Assembly: GCF_002803075.1 (NCBI RefSeq) | Contig: NZ_NNBK01000009.1 | Coordinates: forward strand, 163,704-227,703 | Source of the DNA: Streptomyces sp. CB01373 | GTDB lineage: Bacteria > Actinomycetota > Actinomycetes > Streptomycetales > Streptomycetaceae | Reading direction: 5' to 3' | Length of the DNA: 64,000 nucleotides | In this document: positions 1-8,312 of the stretch, one piece after another | Layout: every line of letters begins with the position of its first letter | Numbering within the stretch: the first letter of the stretch is position 1 | Program-made: the position numbers and the translations under genes | Notes under the pieces: model-generated | Seen by the model: only the letters and a program-made list of their open reading frames with translations | Databases searched by the model: none | Told to the model about the DNA's origin: nothing

Positions 1-662
1 CGTTCCAGCTTCTCCTGGCGGCGCTCCTCCTTGAGCCGGCGCCGCTCCGCCTCGGTGTTCTTCCGCCTGATGCTCACGCCGCCCCAGAAGGCCACACCGG
101 TCACGATCACACGCGGGGCCCCCGGCTCGCCCCCCACGCCCTCCTCGCGGTGGTCGAAGCCGCCCATGATGCCGATGCCGCGCACCACGACCTCGACGCC
201 GGGCGGGACGATCACGTCCACACCGCCCATGATCGCGACGCAGTTGATCTCGACCTCATGGTCGGCGAAGTCGGCGTCGCGCAGGTCGACGACGCCGCCG
301 CCCCAGAAGGTGAAGCAGCTGAACTTCTTGGGCATGGTCCAGCGCCCCTTGCGCTCGAACCCGCCCATGATGGCGACGGCCCACGACGAGGTCCCCCCGC
401 CGCCGACCACCCGCGACGCCCAACTGCCGTCCTGTGCGGGCCGCTTGACCATGTTCACCGCCGGTGCGGCCACCCCGGGCACGGGCAGGTCCCGGGTGAG
501 CGGCGTGAGTTCGCCGTAGGTGCGTGCCCGGTACGCCGCGTCCAGTCGCTCCTCGAACTCGCTCATGTCGAGGCGCCCCTCGGCCACGGCGTCCCGCAGT
601 TGCTCGGCGACTCGTTCACGATCGGCGTCGGAGGCGCGAAGCTCCGGCAGGTCCTCGGTCAT
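1..662 (-). CDS. DUF1707 / LiaF-like cell-envelope stress protein (3' end outside window)
   Basis: About 220 codons are visible and the frame runs off the left edge without a stop, so this is the N-terminal part only. Residues about 5-57 form a DUF1707 domain (LRASDADRERVAEQLRDAV), a small Actinobacterial domain found at the N-terminus of membrane-associated or regulatory proteins. A Gly-rich beta-repeat region follows with recurring IMGG motifs, typical of the LiaF/YvqF C-terminal domain (cell-wall-active antibiotic response). No membrane segment is visible in the part present. The start ATG is the first in the frame and lies 9 bases beyond the stop of the ABC ATPase gene, so it could be co-transcribed with the exporter. 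A role in envelope-stress sensing is inferred from the family, not shown. Confidence 0.8.
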   Translation of the reverse strand, partial: MTEDLPELRASDADRERVAEQLRDAVAEGRLDMSEFEERLDAAYRARTYGELTPLTRDLPVPGVAAPAVNMVKRPAQDGSWASRVVGGGGTSSWAVAIMGGFERKGRWTMPKKFSCFTFWGGGVVDLRDADFADHEVEINCVAIMGGVDVIVPPGVEVVVRGIGIMGGFDHREEGVGGEPGAPRVIVTGVAFWGGVSIRRKNTEAERRRLKEERRQEKLE

Positions 663-671
663 GGCAGCAGC

Positions 672-1694
672 CTACGAGACCGCTTTCTCGGCGTACATCC
701 TCGCGATGACCGCCTCGATGTCGGGCTCCCTCACCGACAGGTCCACCAGCGGATACTCCGCCGCGATCCGCGCCACCAGAGGCGCCGCCGACTCGGCGGC
801 CGGGAAGGCCAGCCACTGCCGGGGCCCCTCGACCCGCACCACGCGCGCGGACGGCAGCTCGATCGGCGGCAGCTCGCGCTCCAGGTCGACCACCAGGGTG
901 CGCTCGCTCTCGCCCGCCTGGTGCAGACCGGTGAGCGGGCCGTCGTACATCAGGCGCCCGTGGTCGATGACCATCACCCGCGAGCAGAGCTGCTCGATGT
1001 CCTGGAGGTCGTGCGTGGTCAGCAGCACCGTCGTACCGCGTTCGGCGTTCAGATCGCGCAGGAACCCACGGACCTTGGCCTTGCTGATGACGTCCAGGCC
1101 GATGGTCGGCTCGTCCAGGTAGAGGACCTCCGGATCGTGCAGCAGGGCGGCCGCGATGTCGCCGCGCATCCGCTGGCCCAGCGAGAGCTGCCGTACCGGC
1201 ACGTCCAACAGGTCGCCGAGTTCGAGGAGTTCGACACAGCGGTCGAGGTTGTCGCGGTAACGGGCGTCGGGGATCCGGTACATGCGGTGCATCAGCCGGT
1301 AGGAGTCGATCAGCGGCAGGTCCCACCACAGGGTCGTACGCTGCCCGAACACCACCCCGATGCGCCGGGCGAGCCGGGTCCGCTCGCGGGACGGGTCGAT
1401 GCCTGCGACCCGCAGCCGGCCGCCGCTCGGCGTCAGGATGCCGGTGAGCATCTTGATCGTCGTCGACTTGCCCGCCCCGTTCGGGCCGATGTAGCCGACC
1501 ATCTCGCCGCGCGCCACGCTGAAGGAGATCGAGTCGACCGCCCGCACCTGCCGCCGCTCGCGCCTGAGGAACCCGGTCTTCTTCCGTACGTCGAAGACCT
1601 TCTCGACCCGGTCGACCTCGATGAGACCACCGCCCGCGCCGGCCGCATCGCCCGCGGTGTCCCTGCCCTCCACGCCGTCCGCCGTCATCGCCAT
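672..1694 (-). CDS. ABC-2 type transporter, ATP-binding subunit
   Basis: This 340-residue ATPase powers the two permeases encoded just upstream. All nucleotide-binding motifs are present: Walker A GPNGAGKST (70-78), signature LSLGQ (170-174), Walker B LYLDEPT (191-197) and the switch histidine in TTHD (H228). The insert after the Q-loop (FGQRTTLWWDLPLIDSY) is characteristic of the ABC-2 exporter ATPases paired with DUF990-like permeases. The N-terminal ~24 residues are a Gly/Ala-rich extension. A second ATG two codons downstream is equally possible as start, as neither has a strong ribosome site. The substrate is unknown; members of this family are assigned to antibiotic, lipid or polysaccharide export without strong discrimination. 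Confidence 0.9.
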   Translation of the reverse strand: MAMTADGVEGRDTAGDAAGAGGGLIEVDRVEKVFDVRKKTGFLRRERRQVRAVDSISFSVARGEMVGYIGPNGAGKSTTIKMLTGILTPSGGRLRVAGIDPSRERTRLARRIGVVFGQRTTLWWDLPLIDSYRLMHRMYRIPDARYRDNLDRCVELLELGDLLDVPVRQLSLGQRMRGDIAAALLHDPEVLYLDEPTIGLDVISKAKVRGFLRDLNAERGTTVLLTTHDLQDIEQLCSRVMVIDHGRLMYDGPLTGLHQAGESERTLVVDLERELPPIELPSARVVRVEGPRQWLAFPAAESAAPLVARIAAEYPLVDLSVREPDIEAVIARMYAEKAVS

Positions 1695-1746
1695 GCGCTT
1701 CTACGTCCCTTCACCTTCGTGCCTTCACCTTCGTGCCTTCGCCGTC

Positions 1747-2589
1747 TCAGTTCCCGGTACTGCGGTACGACCGCAGGCCCACCCGCCAGGCCGCCCCCGC
1801 CAGCGCGCAGCACGCCACCGCGACCAGCGGCGGCGTGAACGCCGTCCACCGGGGCAGGTCGAGCGGATAGGGCCGCCCCAGCACGTACAGCGCGGGCAGC
1901 CAGTTGACGAAGGCCAGCGGCAGGACGAACGTCACCCCGCGCACCAGCTCCTTGGCGAACACCGTCGGCGGGTACTGGAGCAGCGTGGTCCCGCCGTAGG
2001 TGAACGCGTTCTGCACCTCGGAGGCGTCCTGCGCCACGAACTGGAACGCCGCCCCGGCCACGAACACCGCGCAGAAGATCACGCAGCCGCTGATCACCAT
2101 CACCGGCATCAGCAGCAGCTTCAGCGGCGTCCAGTCGACGTTCAGCCGGGCCAGCGCCCAGCCCAGCACCAGCGCCCCCTGCGTCACCCGGCCCAGCCGG
2201 CGCAGCGCGAACCGGTCGGCGGCCACCTGCGCCAGCACCGGCGCCGGCCGGACCAGCAGGGTGTCGAGGGTGCCGTCGCGCACCCGCCGCCCCAGCCGGT
2301 CCATGGAGCCGATCGCCAGGTCGGCGAGCCCGAAGGACGTGGCGGACAGCCCGTACAGGAAGGCGATCTCGGGCAGCGCGTACCCGCCGAGCGCGTCCAC
2401 GCGGGAGAACATCAGCACGATCGCCACGAAGTCCAGCGCGTTCGCGACGAAGCTCCCCGCCGTGGTCATGACGAAGGAGGCCCGGTAGGCCATCGTCGAG
2501 CGGATCCACATCGCGGCGATCAGACGGTAGGCGCGCAGCCCCTCCACCAGCCGGTTGCCGGCGGCCCAGGCCGCGGTCGGCTCAGCCAC
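1747..2589 (-). CDS. ABC-2 family transporter permease (second permease)
   Basis: A 280-residue integral membrane protein with about six hydrophobic segments and the charged loop RRVRDGTLDTLLVRP that is typical of ABC-2/DUF990-type permeases (the same R-x-G-x-x-D/E loop is in the neighbouring permease). It begins with GTG and overlaps the end of the first permease gene by 8 bases, so the two are translationally coupled. The ATPase gene follows after about 50 bases that contain short direct repeats. It very likely pairs with that permease as a heterodimer in the cytoplasmic membrane. Substrate unknown. Confidence 0.85.
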   Translation of the reverse strand: MAEPTAAWAAGNRLVEGLRAYRLIAAMWIRSTMAYRASFVMTTAGSFVANALDFVAIVLMFSRVDALGGYALPEIAFLYGLSATSFGLADLAIGSMDRLGRRVRDGTLDTLLVRPAPVLAQVAADRFALRRLGRVTQGALVLGWALARLNVDWTPLKLLLMPVMVISGCVIFCAVFVAGAAFQFVAQDASEVQNAFTYGGTTLLQYPPTVFAKELVRGVTFVLPLAFVNWLPALYVLGRPYPLDLPRWTAFTPPLVAVACCALAGAAWRVGLRSYRSTGN

Positions 2590-3382
2590 CCTGCACCACC
2601 ACCCGTCGGGTCGCCGCCGACTGGACCAGCCGCCCCAGCGCCAGCAGCGCCACCGCCCAGGCCCCCTGGAAGGCGTACGTGCCGAGCGGGTCCGCGTGCC
2701 CCAGCAGGATGTCCGCGGGCGCCTGGAGCAGCGAGGACCACGGCAGTGCCCGGACCACCTCGCCCAGCGCGCCCGGGAAGACGTTCAGCGGCAGCAGCAT
2801 CCCCGAGCAGAAGTACCCGGCCAGCACGGCCATCTGCGCCACGCCCGCGCCGTCCAGCAGCCAGAACGCGCTCATCGCCACCAGGAAGCGGATCCCGAAG
2901 CCCACCAGCAGCGCCAGCGGCACCGCGCCGAGGAACGCCGCCCAGGTCAGCGGGTCCGACGGCAGGTACACCGGGAAGAACAGCGCGCCGAACAGGAAAG
3001 GCAGCACCCCGCGGCCGAGCAACTGGAACATCGCCCGGCCCGCGTCCGCCGACAGCCACCACAGCTGCAGGTCGGCCGGCCGGTACAGATCGACGGCGAT
3101 GTCACCCGTTCGGATGCGTTCCATCAGCTCGTCCTCGACGCCGCCCCCGCCGATCGCCAGGGCCGCCAGGAACGCCTGACCGAGCCACACGTACGTCACC
3201 GCCTGTGCCTGGTCGTAACCGCCGAGGTGCGGCCGGACATCCCACAGCGCGAGGTACGTGTACACCAGGATCAGCCCGAATGCCGTATTGGTGAACACCC
3301 CGGCCGCCGTCGCCGCCCGATACGTCGCGTACCGTCTGAATCCCCCCGCCGCGACGGCCGCGTACAACCGTCCAGCGCCCAC
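2582..3382 (-). CDS. ABC-2 family transporter permease (first permease)
   Basis: A 266-residue membrane protein, first gene of the exporter operon. The open frame extends upstream for another 95 codons, but I place the start at the GTG at 3382. It is preceded by a near-perfect ribosome site (GGGAGGAG, 7 bases upstream), and the protein then starts GAGRLYAAVAAGGFRRYATYR, as expected for this family; the upstream residues are low-complexity and Arg/Pro-rich. Six hydrophobic segments are visible, with the ABC-2 permease loop ELMERIRTGDIAVDLYRP. Together with the second permease and the ATPase it should form an exporter; nothing in the sequence identifies the cargo. Confidence 0.85.
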   Translation of the reverse strand: MGAGRLYAAVAAGGFRRYATYRAATAAGVFTNTAFGLILVYTYLALWDVRPHLGGYDQAQAVTYVWLGQAFLAALAIGGGGVEDELMERIRTGDIAVDLYRPADLQLWWLSADAGRAMFQLLGRGVLPFLFGALFFPVYLPSDPLTWAAFLGAVPLALLVGFGIRFLVAMSAFWLLDGAGVAQMAVLAGYFCSGMLLPLNVFPGALGEVVRALPWSSLLQAPADILLGHADPLGTYAFQGAWAVALLALGRLVQSAATRRVVVQGG

Positions 3383-3606
3383 GTGTGTCTCCTCCCAGGC
3401 CAAGACATCGAAAGCGCGAGAGCGTAGTGCGCCCAGACGTGACATGCCACGCATTTTCCGGCCCGGGGCAGTGCCCGGGATGGGGAACGGAACGGTTGCT
3501 GCGAGAGTCTTCATCTGGGGGCGCCGATGGCGCATGTGGGCGTACGGGGACGTACGACGTGGATCGTACGGAGACGTACGACGTGAAACAGGAGTCCGAG
3601 CACGAC

Positions 3607-6378
3607 ATGAGTGACGAGCCGCAGCAGCCGAACCAGGGCGTGGCCGACCACCAGCCACCGGCGGCACCCGAGACCAGGGGCGAGGCGGAGAGCGGGACGG
3701 AAAGCGAGACGGAGAGCGGGACGGAAAGCGGGAAAAGGAGCGAGGCGGAGAACGAGGCCAGGGGCGAGACGGCGACCGCGACGGGGAGCGCGCCGATGAG
3801 CCGGACGGCGAACGCGACCGGGAGCGCGGCCGCGAACGAGCCCCCGGACCGGACGCCGAACGCGACCGGGAACGCGACGCCGAACCAGAGGGCCTACCCG
3901 ACCGCGAACACGACGCCGGACCGGACGCCGAACGCGAGCGGGAGCGCGCCGATGAGCCCGACGGCGCACGCGACCGCGGACGCGGCGGGGAGCCCGGCAG
4001 CCGACGAGGCGGGGATCGCGACCGCGGACGCGGCGGGCGGCGGGAAGGGCAAACGGCCCCGGCGCACCGGCTGGCGCCGCGCCCTGCCGACCTGGCGGAT
4101 GGTGCTCGGCGGCTTCCTCACCGCCATGCTGCTGGTCATCGGCGCGTTCCTCCTCGGCTACTCCATGGTGAAGATCCCGCCGGCCAACGCCATGGCCGTC
4201 AAGCAGGCCAACGTCTACCTGTACGCCGACGGCTCCGAGATCGCCCGGGACGGCGAGATCAACCGGGAGAACGTCTCGCTCGCCCAGGTCTCCAAGGACG
4301 CCCAGCACGCCGTGCTCGCCGCCGAGGACCGCGACTTCTACACCGAGCCCGCCGTCGACCCCAAGGCGATGCTGCGCGCCGGCTGGAACACCGCCCTCGG
4401 CAAGGGCAAGCAGTCCGGCTCGACGATCACCCAGCAGTACGTGAAGAACTACTACCTGGGGCAGGAGCAGACGGTCAGCCGCAAGGTGAAGGAGTTCTTC
4501 ATCTCGATCAAGCTGGACCGCACCCAGTCCAAGGACGAGATCCTGCAGGGCTACCTCAACACCAGCTACTTCGGGCGCAACGCCTACGGCATCCAGGCCG
4601 CCGCCCAGGCGTACTACGGCGTCAAGGCCAAGGACCTCGACCCGGCCCGCGCCGCCTACCTGGCCGCGCTGGTCAACGCGCCCAGCGAGTTCGACGTCGT
4701 CGCCCACCCGGAGAACAAGTCCGTGGCCCTGGCTCGCTGGAACTACGTCCTTGACGGCATGGTCAAGAAGGGCTGGCTGCCCGCCTCGCAGCGGGCCGGG
4801 ATGAAGTTCCCGATGCCGAAGGACGCCACCGCCCCCACGGGCATGTCCGGGCAGCGCGGCTACATCGTCCGCGCGGTGAAGGACTACCTGGCCACGAACA
4901 AGATCCTGGAAGAGAGCCAGCTCGACGCGGGCGGCTACCAGATCACCACGACCCTGCAGAAGCGCAACCAGGACGCCCTGGTCAAGGCCGTGGACGACCA
5001 GGTGATGAACAAGCTCGACCGGAAGAACCGCAAGGTCGACAACTACGTCCGGGCCGGCGCGGCGTCCGTCGACCCGAAGACCGGCGAGCTCGTGGCCATG
5101 TACGGCGGCATCGACTACGTCAAGCAGTACACGAACAACGCCACCCGCCGGGACTTCCAGGTCGGCTCCACCTTCAAGCCGTTCGTGTTCACCTCCGCCG
5201 TGCAGAACGGCTCCGCCACCCAGGACGGCCGCCCGATCACCCCGAACACCTACTACGACGGCACCAACAAGCGCCCCGTCCAGGGCTGGGGCGGCTCCTA
5301 CGCCCCCGAGAACGAGGACCAGCGCTCCTACGGCAACATCACCGTCCGCGAGGCCACGGACAAGTCCGTCAACTCGGTGTACGCGCAGATGGCCGCCGAC
5401 GTCGGCTCCGACAAGGTCAAGGACACCGCCGTCGCCCTCGGCCTGCCGGCCGACACCAAGGACCTGACCGCCACCCCGTCCATCGCGCTCGGAGTGGCCA
5501 CCGCCAGCGTCGTCGACATGGCCGACGCCTACGCCACGGTCGCCAACCACGGCAAGCACGCCCCGTTCACGATGATCAAGAAGATCACCAAGGACGGCGC
5601 CGACACGATCGAGCTGCCCAAGCGCACCGAGTCCCAGGCGGTCAGCCGCGAGGCCGCCGACACCACCACCTCGATACTGCGCAGCGTCGTCCAGAACGGC
5701 ACCGCCACCGCCGCCCAGGCCGCCGGCCGGCCCGCGGCCGGCAAGACCGGCACCGCCGAGGAGGACAGGGCGGCCTGGTTCGCCGGCTACACGCCCGAGC
5801 TCGCCACCGTCGTCTCGGTCATGGGCCAGGACCCGGACACCGCCGGCCACGAGTCGCTCTACGGCGCCATGGGTCTTCCCCGCGTCAACGGCGGCGGCCC
5901 GCCCGCCCAGATCTGGGCGCAGTACACCGGGGACGCCCTGAAGAACACCCCCGTCACCGACTTCGACCTCCAGCTCCAGCCGGGTGCCGACCAGATCCAG
6001 CCGCCGCCCTCGGAGCCTGGCGACAACCCGGGCGACGGCGGTCCGGACGACGGCAGTACGCCCGGCGCCGACACCGGCGGCCAGGACCAGGGGCAGGACC
6101 CGGGCCAGGACCAGGGGCAGAACCAGGGCCAGGGCGACGGTGGCACGGGTGACACCAACGGCGGCGACCCCACCACCGGCGGGGCCGGCGACGGCACCCC
6201 GCCGGGCGATCCCACCGGCGGGGAGTCCGGCGACGTCGGAGGCACCCAGCCGGGCGGCCAGGGAGGCGTGCCCGGCGGAGCGGGCGGCACCACCCCGGGC
6301 GGGGCCGCGGGTCCCTCCGGCGACGGCGGCGCGAACACCGGCCTGCAGGGCGTGTTCAGTGGCCGGACGTCACCTTGA
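3607..6378 (+). CDS. Class A bifunctional penicillin-binding protein (transglycosylase/transpeptidase)
   Basis: A 923-residue peptidoglycan synthase. A cytoplasmic N-terminus of about 160 residues is low-complexity (Glu/Ser/Gly, then Asn/Ala/Thr-rich), followed by one membrane helix (about 165-188). The GT51 glycosyltransferase domain begins near residue 215 and contains EDRDFY (240) and GSTITQQYVKNYY. The transpeptidase domain has all three active-site motifs: STFK (serine 521), SVN (587-589) and KTG (713-715). The last ~125 residues are a Gly/Pro/Asp/Gln-rich tail outside the cell. The start ATG at 3607 follows AGGAG; earlier in-frame codons read through apparent promoter DNA. It polymerises and cross-links glycan at the membrane. 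The 3' end overlaps the convergent sugE/gdx gene by 23 bases. Confidence 0.95.
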   Translation: MSDEPQQPNQGVADHQPPAAPETRGEAESGTESETESGTESGKRSEAENEARGETATATGSAPMSRTANATGSAAANEPPDRTPNATGNATPNQRAYPTANTTPDRTPNASGSAPMSPTAHATADAAGSPAADEAGIATADAAGGGKGKRPRRTGWRRALPTWRMVLGGFLTAMLLVIGAFLLGYSMVKIPPANAMAVKQANVYLYADGSEIARDGEINRENVSLAQVSKDAQHAVLAAEDRDFYTEPAVDPKAMLRAGWNTALGKGKQSGSTITQQYVKNYYLGQEQTVSRKVKEFFISIKLDRTQSKDEILQGYLNTSYFGRNAYGIQAAAQAYYGVKAKDLDPARAAYLAALVNAPSEFDVVAHPENKSVALARWNYVLDGMVKKGWLPASQRAGMKFPMPKDATAPTGMSGQRGYIVRAVKDYLATNKILEESQLDAGGYQITTTLQKRNQDALVKAVDDQVMNKLDRKNRKVDNYVRAGAASVDPKTGELVAMYGGIDYVKQYTNNATRRDFQVGSTFKPFVFTSAVQNGSATQDGRPITPNTYYDGTNKRPVQGWGGSYAPENEDQRSYGNITVREATDKSVNSVYAQMAADVGSDKVKDTAVALGLPADTKDLTATPSIALGVATASVVDMADAYATVANHGKHAPFTMIKKITKDGADTIELPKRTESQAVSREAADTTTSILRSVVQNGTATAAQAAGRPAAGKTGTAEEDRAAWFAGYTPELATVVSVMGQDPDTAGHESLYGAMGLPRVNGGGPPAQIWAQYTGDALKNTPVTDFDLQLQPGADQIQPPPSEPGDNPGDGGPDDGSTPGADTGGQDQGQDPGQDQGQNQGQGDGGTGDTNGGDPTTGGAGDGTPPGDPTGGESGDVGGTQPGGQGGVPGGAGGTTPGGAAGPSGDGGANTGLQGVFSGRTSP

Positions 6379-6676
6379 GCCCCACCACGGCCACGAGCAG
6401 CAGACACACGAAGAAGATCCGGGCGGCGGTCGCCGGCTCCCCCAGCACCACCATGCCGACCACCGCCGCACCGGCCGCCCCGATGCCCACCCACACGCCG
6501 TAGGCGGTGCCGATGGGCAGGGAACGGGCGGCGTAGGACAGCAGGATCATGCTGGTCACGATCCCGGCGCCGGTGAGCACGCTGGGCAGGGGGCGGGTGA
6601 AGCCGTCGGTGAACTTCATACCGATCGACCAGCCCACCTCGAGCAGACCGGCGAGAATGAGCAGGACCCAGGCCAT
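6356..6676 (-). CDS. gdx: SMR-family exporter, SugE/Gdx (guanidinium exporter) type
   Basis: A 106-residue, four-helix small multidrug resistance protein. The conserved membrane glutamate lies in GLLEVGWSIGMK, and the segments LPIGTAYGVWVGIGAAG and the ending VGLKVTSGH match the SugE/Gdx branch rather than the EmrE branch. Family knowledge: Gdx proteins export guanidinium in exchange for protons. The ATG at 6676 follows a strong GGAGGT site 7 bases upstream. A guanidine-III riboswitch candidate lies 40 bases upstream on the same strand, which strongly supports the guanidinium assignment. The gene overlaps the 3' end of the PBP gene convergently. Older annotations may call it a quaternary ammonium exporter. 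Confidence 0.9.
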   Translation of the reverse strand: MAWVLLILAGLLEVGWSIGMKFTDGFTRPLPSVLTGAGIVTSMILLSYAARSLPIGTAYGVWVGIGAAGAAVVGMVVLGEPATAARIFFVCLLLVAVVGLKVTSGH

Positions 6677-6715
6677 GACGGGCACCTCCGGGACGACGTG
6701 AGAACGGAACGGGGG

Positions 6716-6760
6716 TGCGTCGTCTTTGCGTTCATCCCGGTACGGCGCGTCTCGTCGGGT
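6716..6760 (-). promoter_or_regulatory. Guanidine-III (ykkC-III) riboswitch candidate
   Basis: On the minus strand the leader reads CCCGACGAG, then GCGCCGUAC, CGGG, and AAAGACGACGC. This matches the guanidine-III aptamer as I remember it (CCGG-ACGAG-..-GCGCCGUAC-CCGG-..-CAAGACGGCGC). The first stem shows a compensatory change (CCCG 6759-6756 with CGGG 6739-6736). The pseudoknot GCGCCGU (6748-6742) with ACGACGC (6723-6717) has one C-A mismatch. It lies 40 bases before a Gdx-type exporter gene, the expected context. No terminator follows it, so translational control is the likelier mode. Confidence 0.72.
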
Positions 6761-6788
6761 CGCTCCCGAGGCTAGCAAAGGAACGACA

Positions 6789-6820
6789 AAGGGGCTGGTG
6801 ACCATGGTCACCAGCCCCTT
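6789..6820 (-). terminator. Perfect hairpin terminator after GroES-like gene
   Basis: A 32-base perfect palindrome (AAGGGGCTGGTGACCA and its complement) lies 17 bases beyond the stop of the GroES-like gene and before the gdx leader. It separates the two transcripts. Confidence 0.8.
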
Positions 6821-6836
6821 GGCGATGTACGTACCG

Positions 6837-7193
6837 CTACAGATACAGGCCGGTGGAGTCCTCCGAGCCCTCGAAGCGGTCCGCGGCCACCGCGTGCAGA
6901 TCACGCTCGCGCATGAGCACGTACGCGACTCCGCGCACCTCGACCTCGGCGCGGTCCTCCGGATCGAACAGCACCCGGTCACCCGGCTCGACGGTCCGCA
7001 CGTTCTGTCCCACCGCGACGACCTCGGCCCAGGCCAGCCGGCGTCCCACCGCCGCTGTCGCGGGAATCAGGATGCCACCGCCCGAACGCCGCTCGCCCTC
7101 GCTCTTGTCCTGCCGGACGAGCACCCGGTCGTGCAGCATCCGGATGGGCAGCTTGTCGTCGTGGCTGCTGTGCTCAGTTCTCTTGGCGCTCAC
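6837..7193 (-). CDS. GroES-like co-chaperonin domain protein
   Basis: A 118-residue protein with the Cpn10 fold: LPIRMLHDRVLVRQD starts the barrel, GGILIPATA occupies the mobile-loop position and VEPGDRVLFDPE is the usual turn. It carries an N-terminal extension of about 15 polar residues and a C-terminal extension beyond the ~97-100 residues of a normal GroES. No groEL gene is adjacent, so it is not the main groES-groEL1 locus. The mobile loop lacks the canonical IVL hydrophobic tripeptide, so binding to GroEL is uncertain. It may be a specialised co-chaperonin or a small metal or nucleotide-binding relative; the sequence does not decide. Confidence 0.8.
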   Translation of the reverse strand: MSAKRTEHSSHDDKLPIRMLHDRVLVRQDKSEGERRSGGGILIPATAAVGRRLAWAEVVAVGQNVRTVEPGDRVLFDPEDRAEVEVRGVAYVLMRERDLHAVAADRFEGSEDSTGLYL

Positions 7194-7247
7194 GCCTCGA
7201 ACCTACCTGCCTTGGGCACGTCGTCACGCGGTGGGGCGTCGCGCCGC

Positions 7248-7577
7248 TCAGCCACGGCGCCGGCGGGAGCCCAGGGCGAGCAGCCCGACCAGGCCGACGG
7301 CGACGAGCGCGACCGGTACGACCCGCTCCAGGCGCGGGGCGCCGTCCTCGTCCACGAACTGCGCCCGCACATCGCTCACGACCCGGTTGACCTGTACGTA
7401 GGCCCGGCCGAGCGTGTGGTCGATGTTGGAGGCGACCTTGGCCTTGGCGTCCCCGACGATGGTCTTCGGATGCACGCGCACTCCGATCTCGTCGAGCGTC
7501 TCGGCCAGCACCTCGCGGCGGCGCCTGATGTCCGCCTCGATCTCAGCCGGGGTTCTGGTGTCCGCGGTGTCCGCCAC
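7248..7577 (-). CDS. DUF3618 family membrane-anchored protein
   Basis: A 109-residue protein. The N-terminal half carries the DUF3618 signature (RTPAEIEADIRRRREVLAETLDEI), a helical segment common in Actinobacteria. The C-terminus has one hydrophobic helix (VVPVALVAVGLVGLLALG) ending in RRRR, so it is tail-anchored with positive residues on the cytoplasmic side. I choose the GTG at 7577 because GGAGG lies 7-8 bases upstream; the open frame continues 25 codons further without a ribosome site. DUF3618 proteins often occur with YtxH/phage-holin-like stress proteins; no function is established here. Confidence 0.85.
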   Translation of the reverse strand: MADTADTRTPAEIEADIRRRREVLAETLDEIGVRVHPKTIVGDAKAKVASNIDHTLGRAYVQVNRVVSDVRAQFVDEDGAPRLERVVPVALVAVGLVGLLALGSRRRRG

Positions 7578-7707
7578 CGTGCCGCCTCCGAAGTCAACTG
7601 ATGCCTGTTCGGGACAGTCTGTCAGTTCTCGCTCCGACCGCGCTGTCGGCACCCCCGGTTACCCTCGGAGCGACACGGTATCCGCACGCACGAGGAGACG
7701 AGCTTCG

Positions 7708-8175
7708 ATGACCGAGCGACTCCAGCCCGGGGACGTGGCCCCCGCCTTCGCCCTCCCCGACGCCGACGGCAAGGAGGTTTCGCTGGCCGGCCACAAGGGC
7801 CGGAAGGTCATCGTCTACTTCTACCCGGCCGCCCTCACCCCCGGCTGCACCAAGCAGGCCTGCGACTTCACCGACAACCTGGACCTGCTGGCGGGCGCGG
7901 GGTACGACGTGATCGGCATCTCCCCCGACAAGCCGGAGAAGCTGGCGAAGTTCCGCGACAAGGAGTCCCTCAAGGTCACGCTGCTCGGCGACCCGGACAA
8001 GAAGGTCCTCGAGTCCTACGGCGCCTTCGGCGAGAAGAAGCTCTACGGCAAGACCGTCGTCGGCGTCATCCGCTCCACGATCGTCGTCGACGAGGAGGGC
8101 AAGGTCGAACGAGCCCTCTACAACGTCAAGGCCACCGGCCACGTGGCCAAGATCATCAAGGACTTGGGCATCTGA
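7708..8175 (+). CDS. bcp: Thioredoxin-dependent thiol peroxidase, Bcp/PrxQ type
   Basis: A 155-residue peroxiredoxin that reduces H2O2 and organic peroxides in the cytoplasm using thioredoxin. The peroxidatic cysteine is C47 in ALTPGCTKQAC, and C52 five residues on is the resolving cysteine, the PrxQ-type intramolecular arrangement. Length and the ending KIIKDLGI fit the family. The ATG is preceded by GAGGAG. It is transcribed away from the DUF3618 gene; no OxyR-like site is evident. Confidence 0.95.
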   Translation: MTERLQPGDVAPAFALPDADGKEVSLAGHKGRKVIVYFYPAALTPGCTKQACDFTDNLDLLAGAGYDVIGISPDKPEKLAKFRDKESLKVTLLGDPDKKVLESYGAFGEKKLYGKTVVGVIRSTIVVDEEGKVERALYNVKATGHVAKIIKDLGI

Positions 8176-8312
8176 GGGCAGCTCGCCCCATCTGTACGGC
8201 CCGCACCGGCACGCCCGGCGCGGGCCGTTCCGCATTCGCGTGCGTGACTGTCCGATAACCCGTTCGTTACTCCGTGTGAGCCATGAACATGCGGCCGAGA
8301 ACGGAGGGAACC

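Noticed and set aside
150..1838. A 562-codon plus-strand frame over the ABC ATPase gene
   Set aside because: It is the GC-rich shadow of the minus-strand ATPase and neighbours; it has His/Arg/Pro-rich composition and no ribosome site or domain.
3511..5850. A 779-codon minus-strand frame opposite the PBP gene
   Set aside because: An antisense shadow of the PBP gene with Val/Gly/Leu-rich noise; the plus strand has all PBP motifs.
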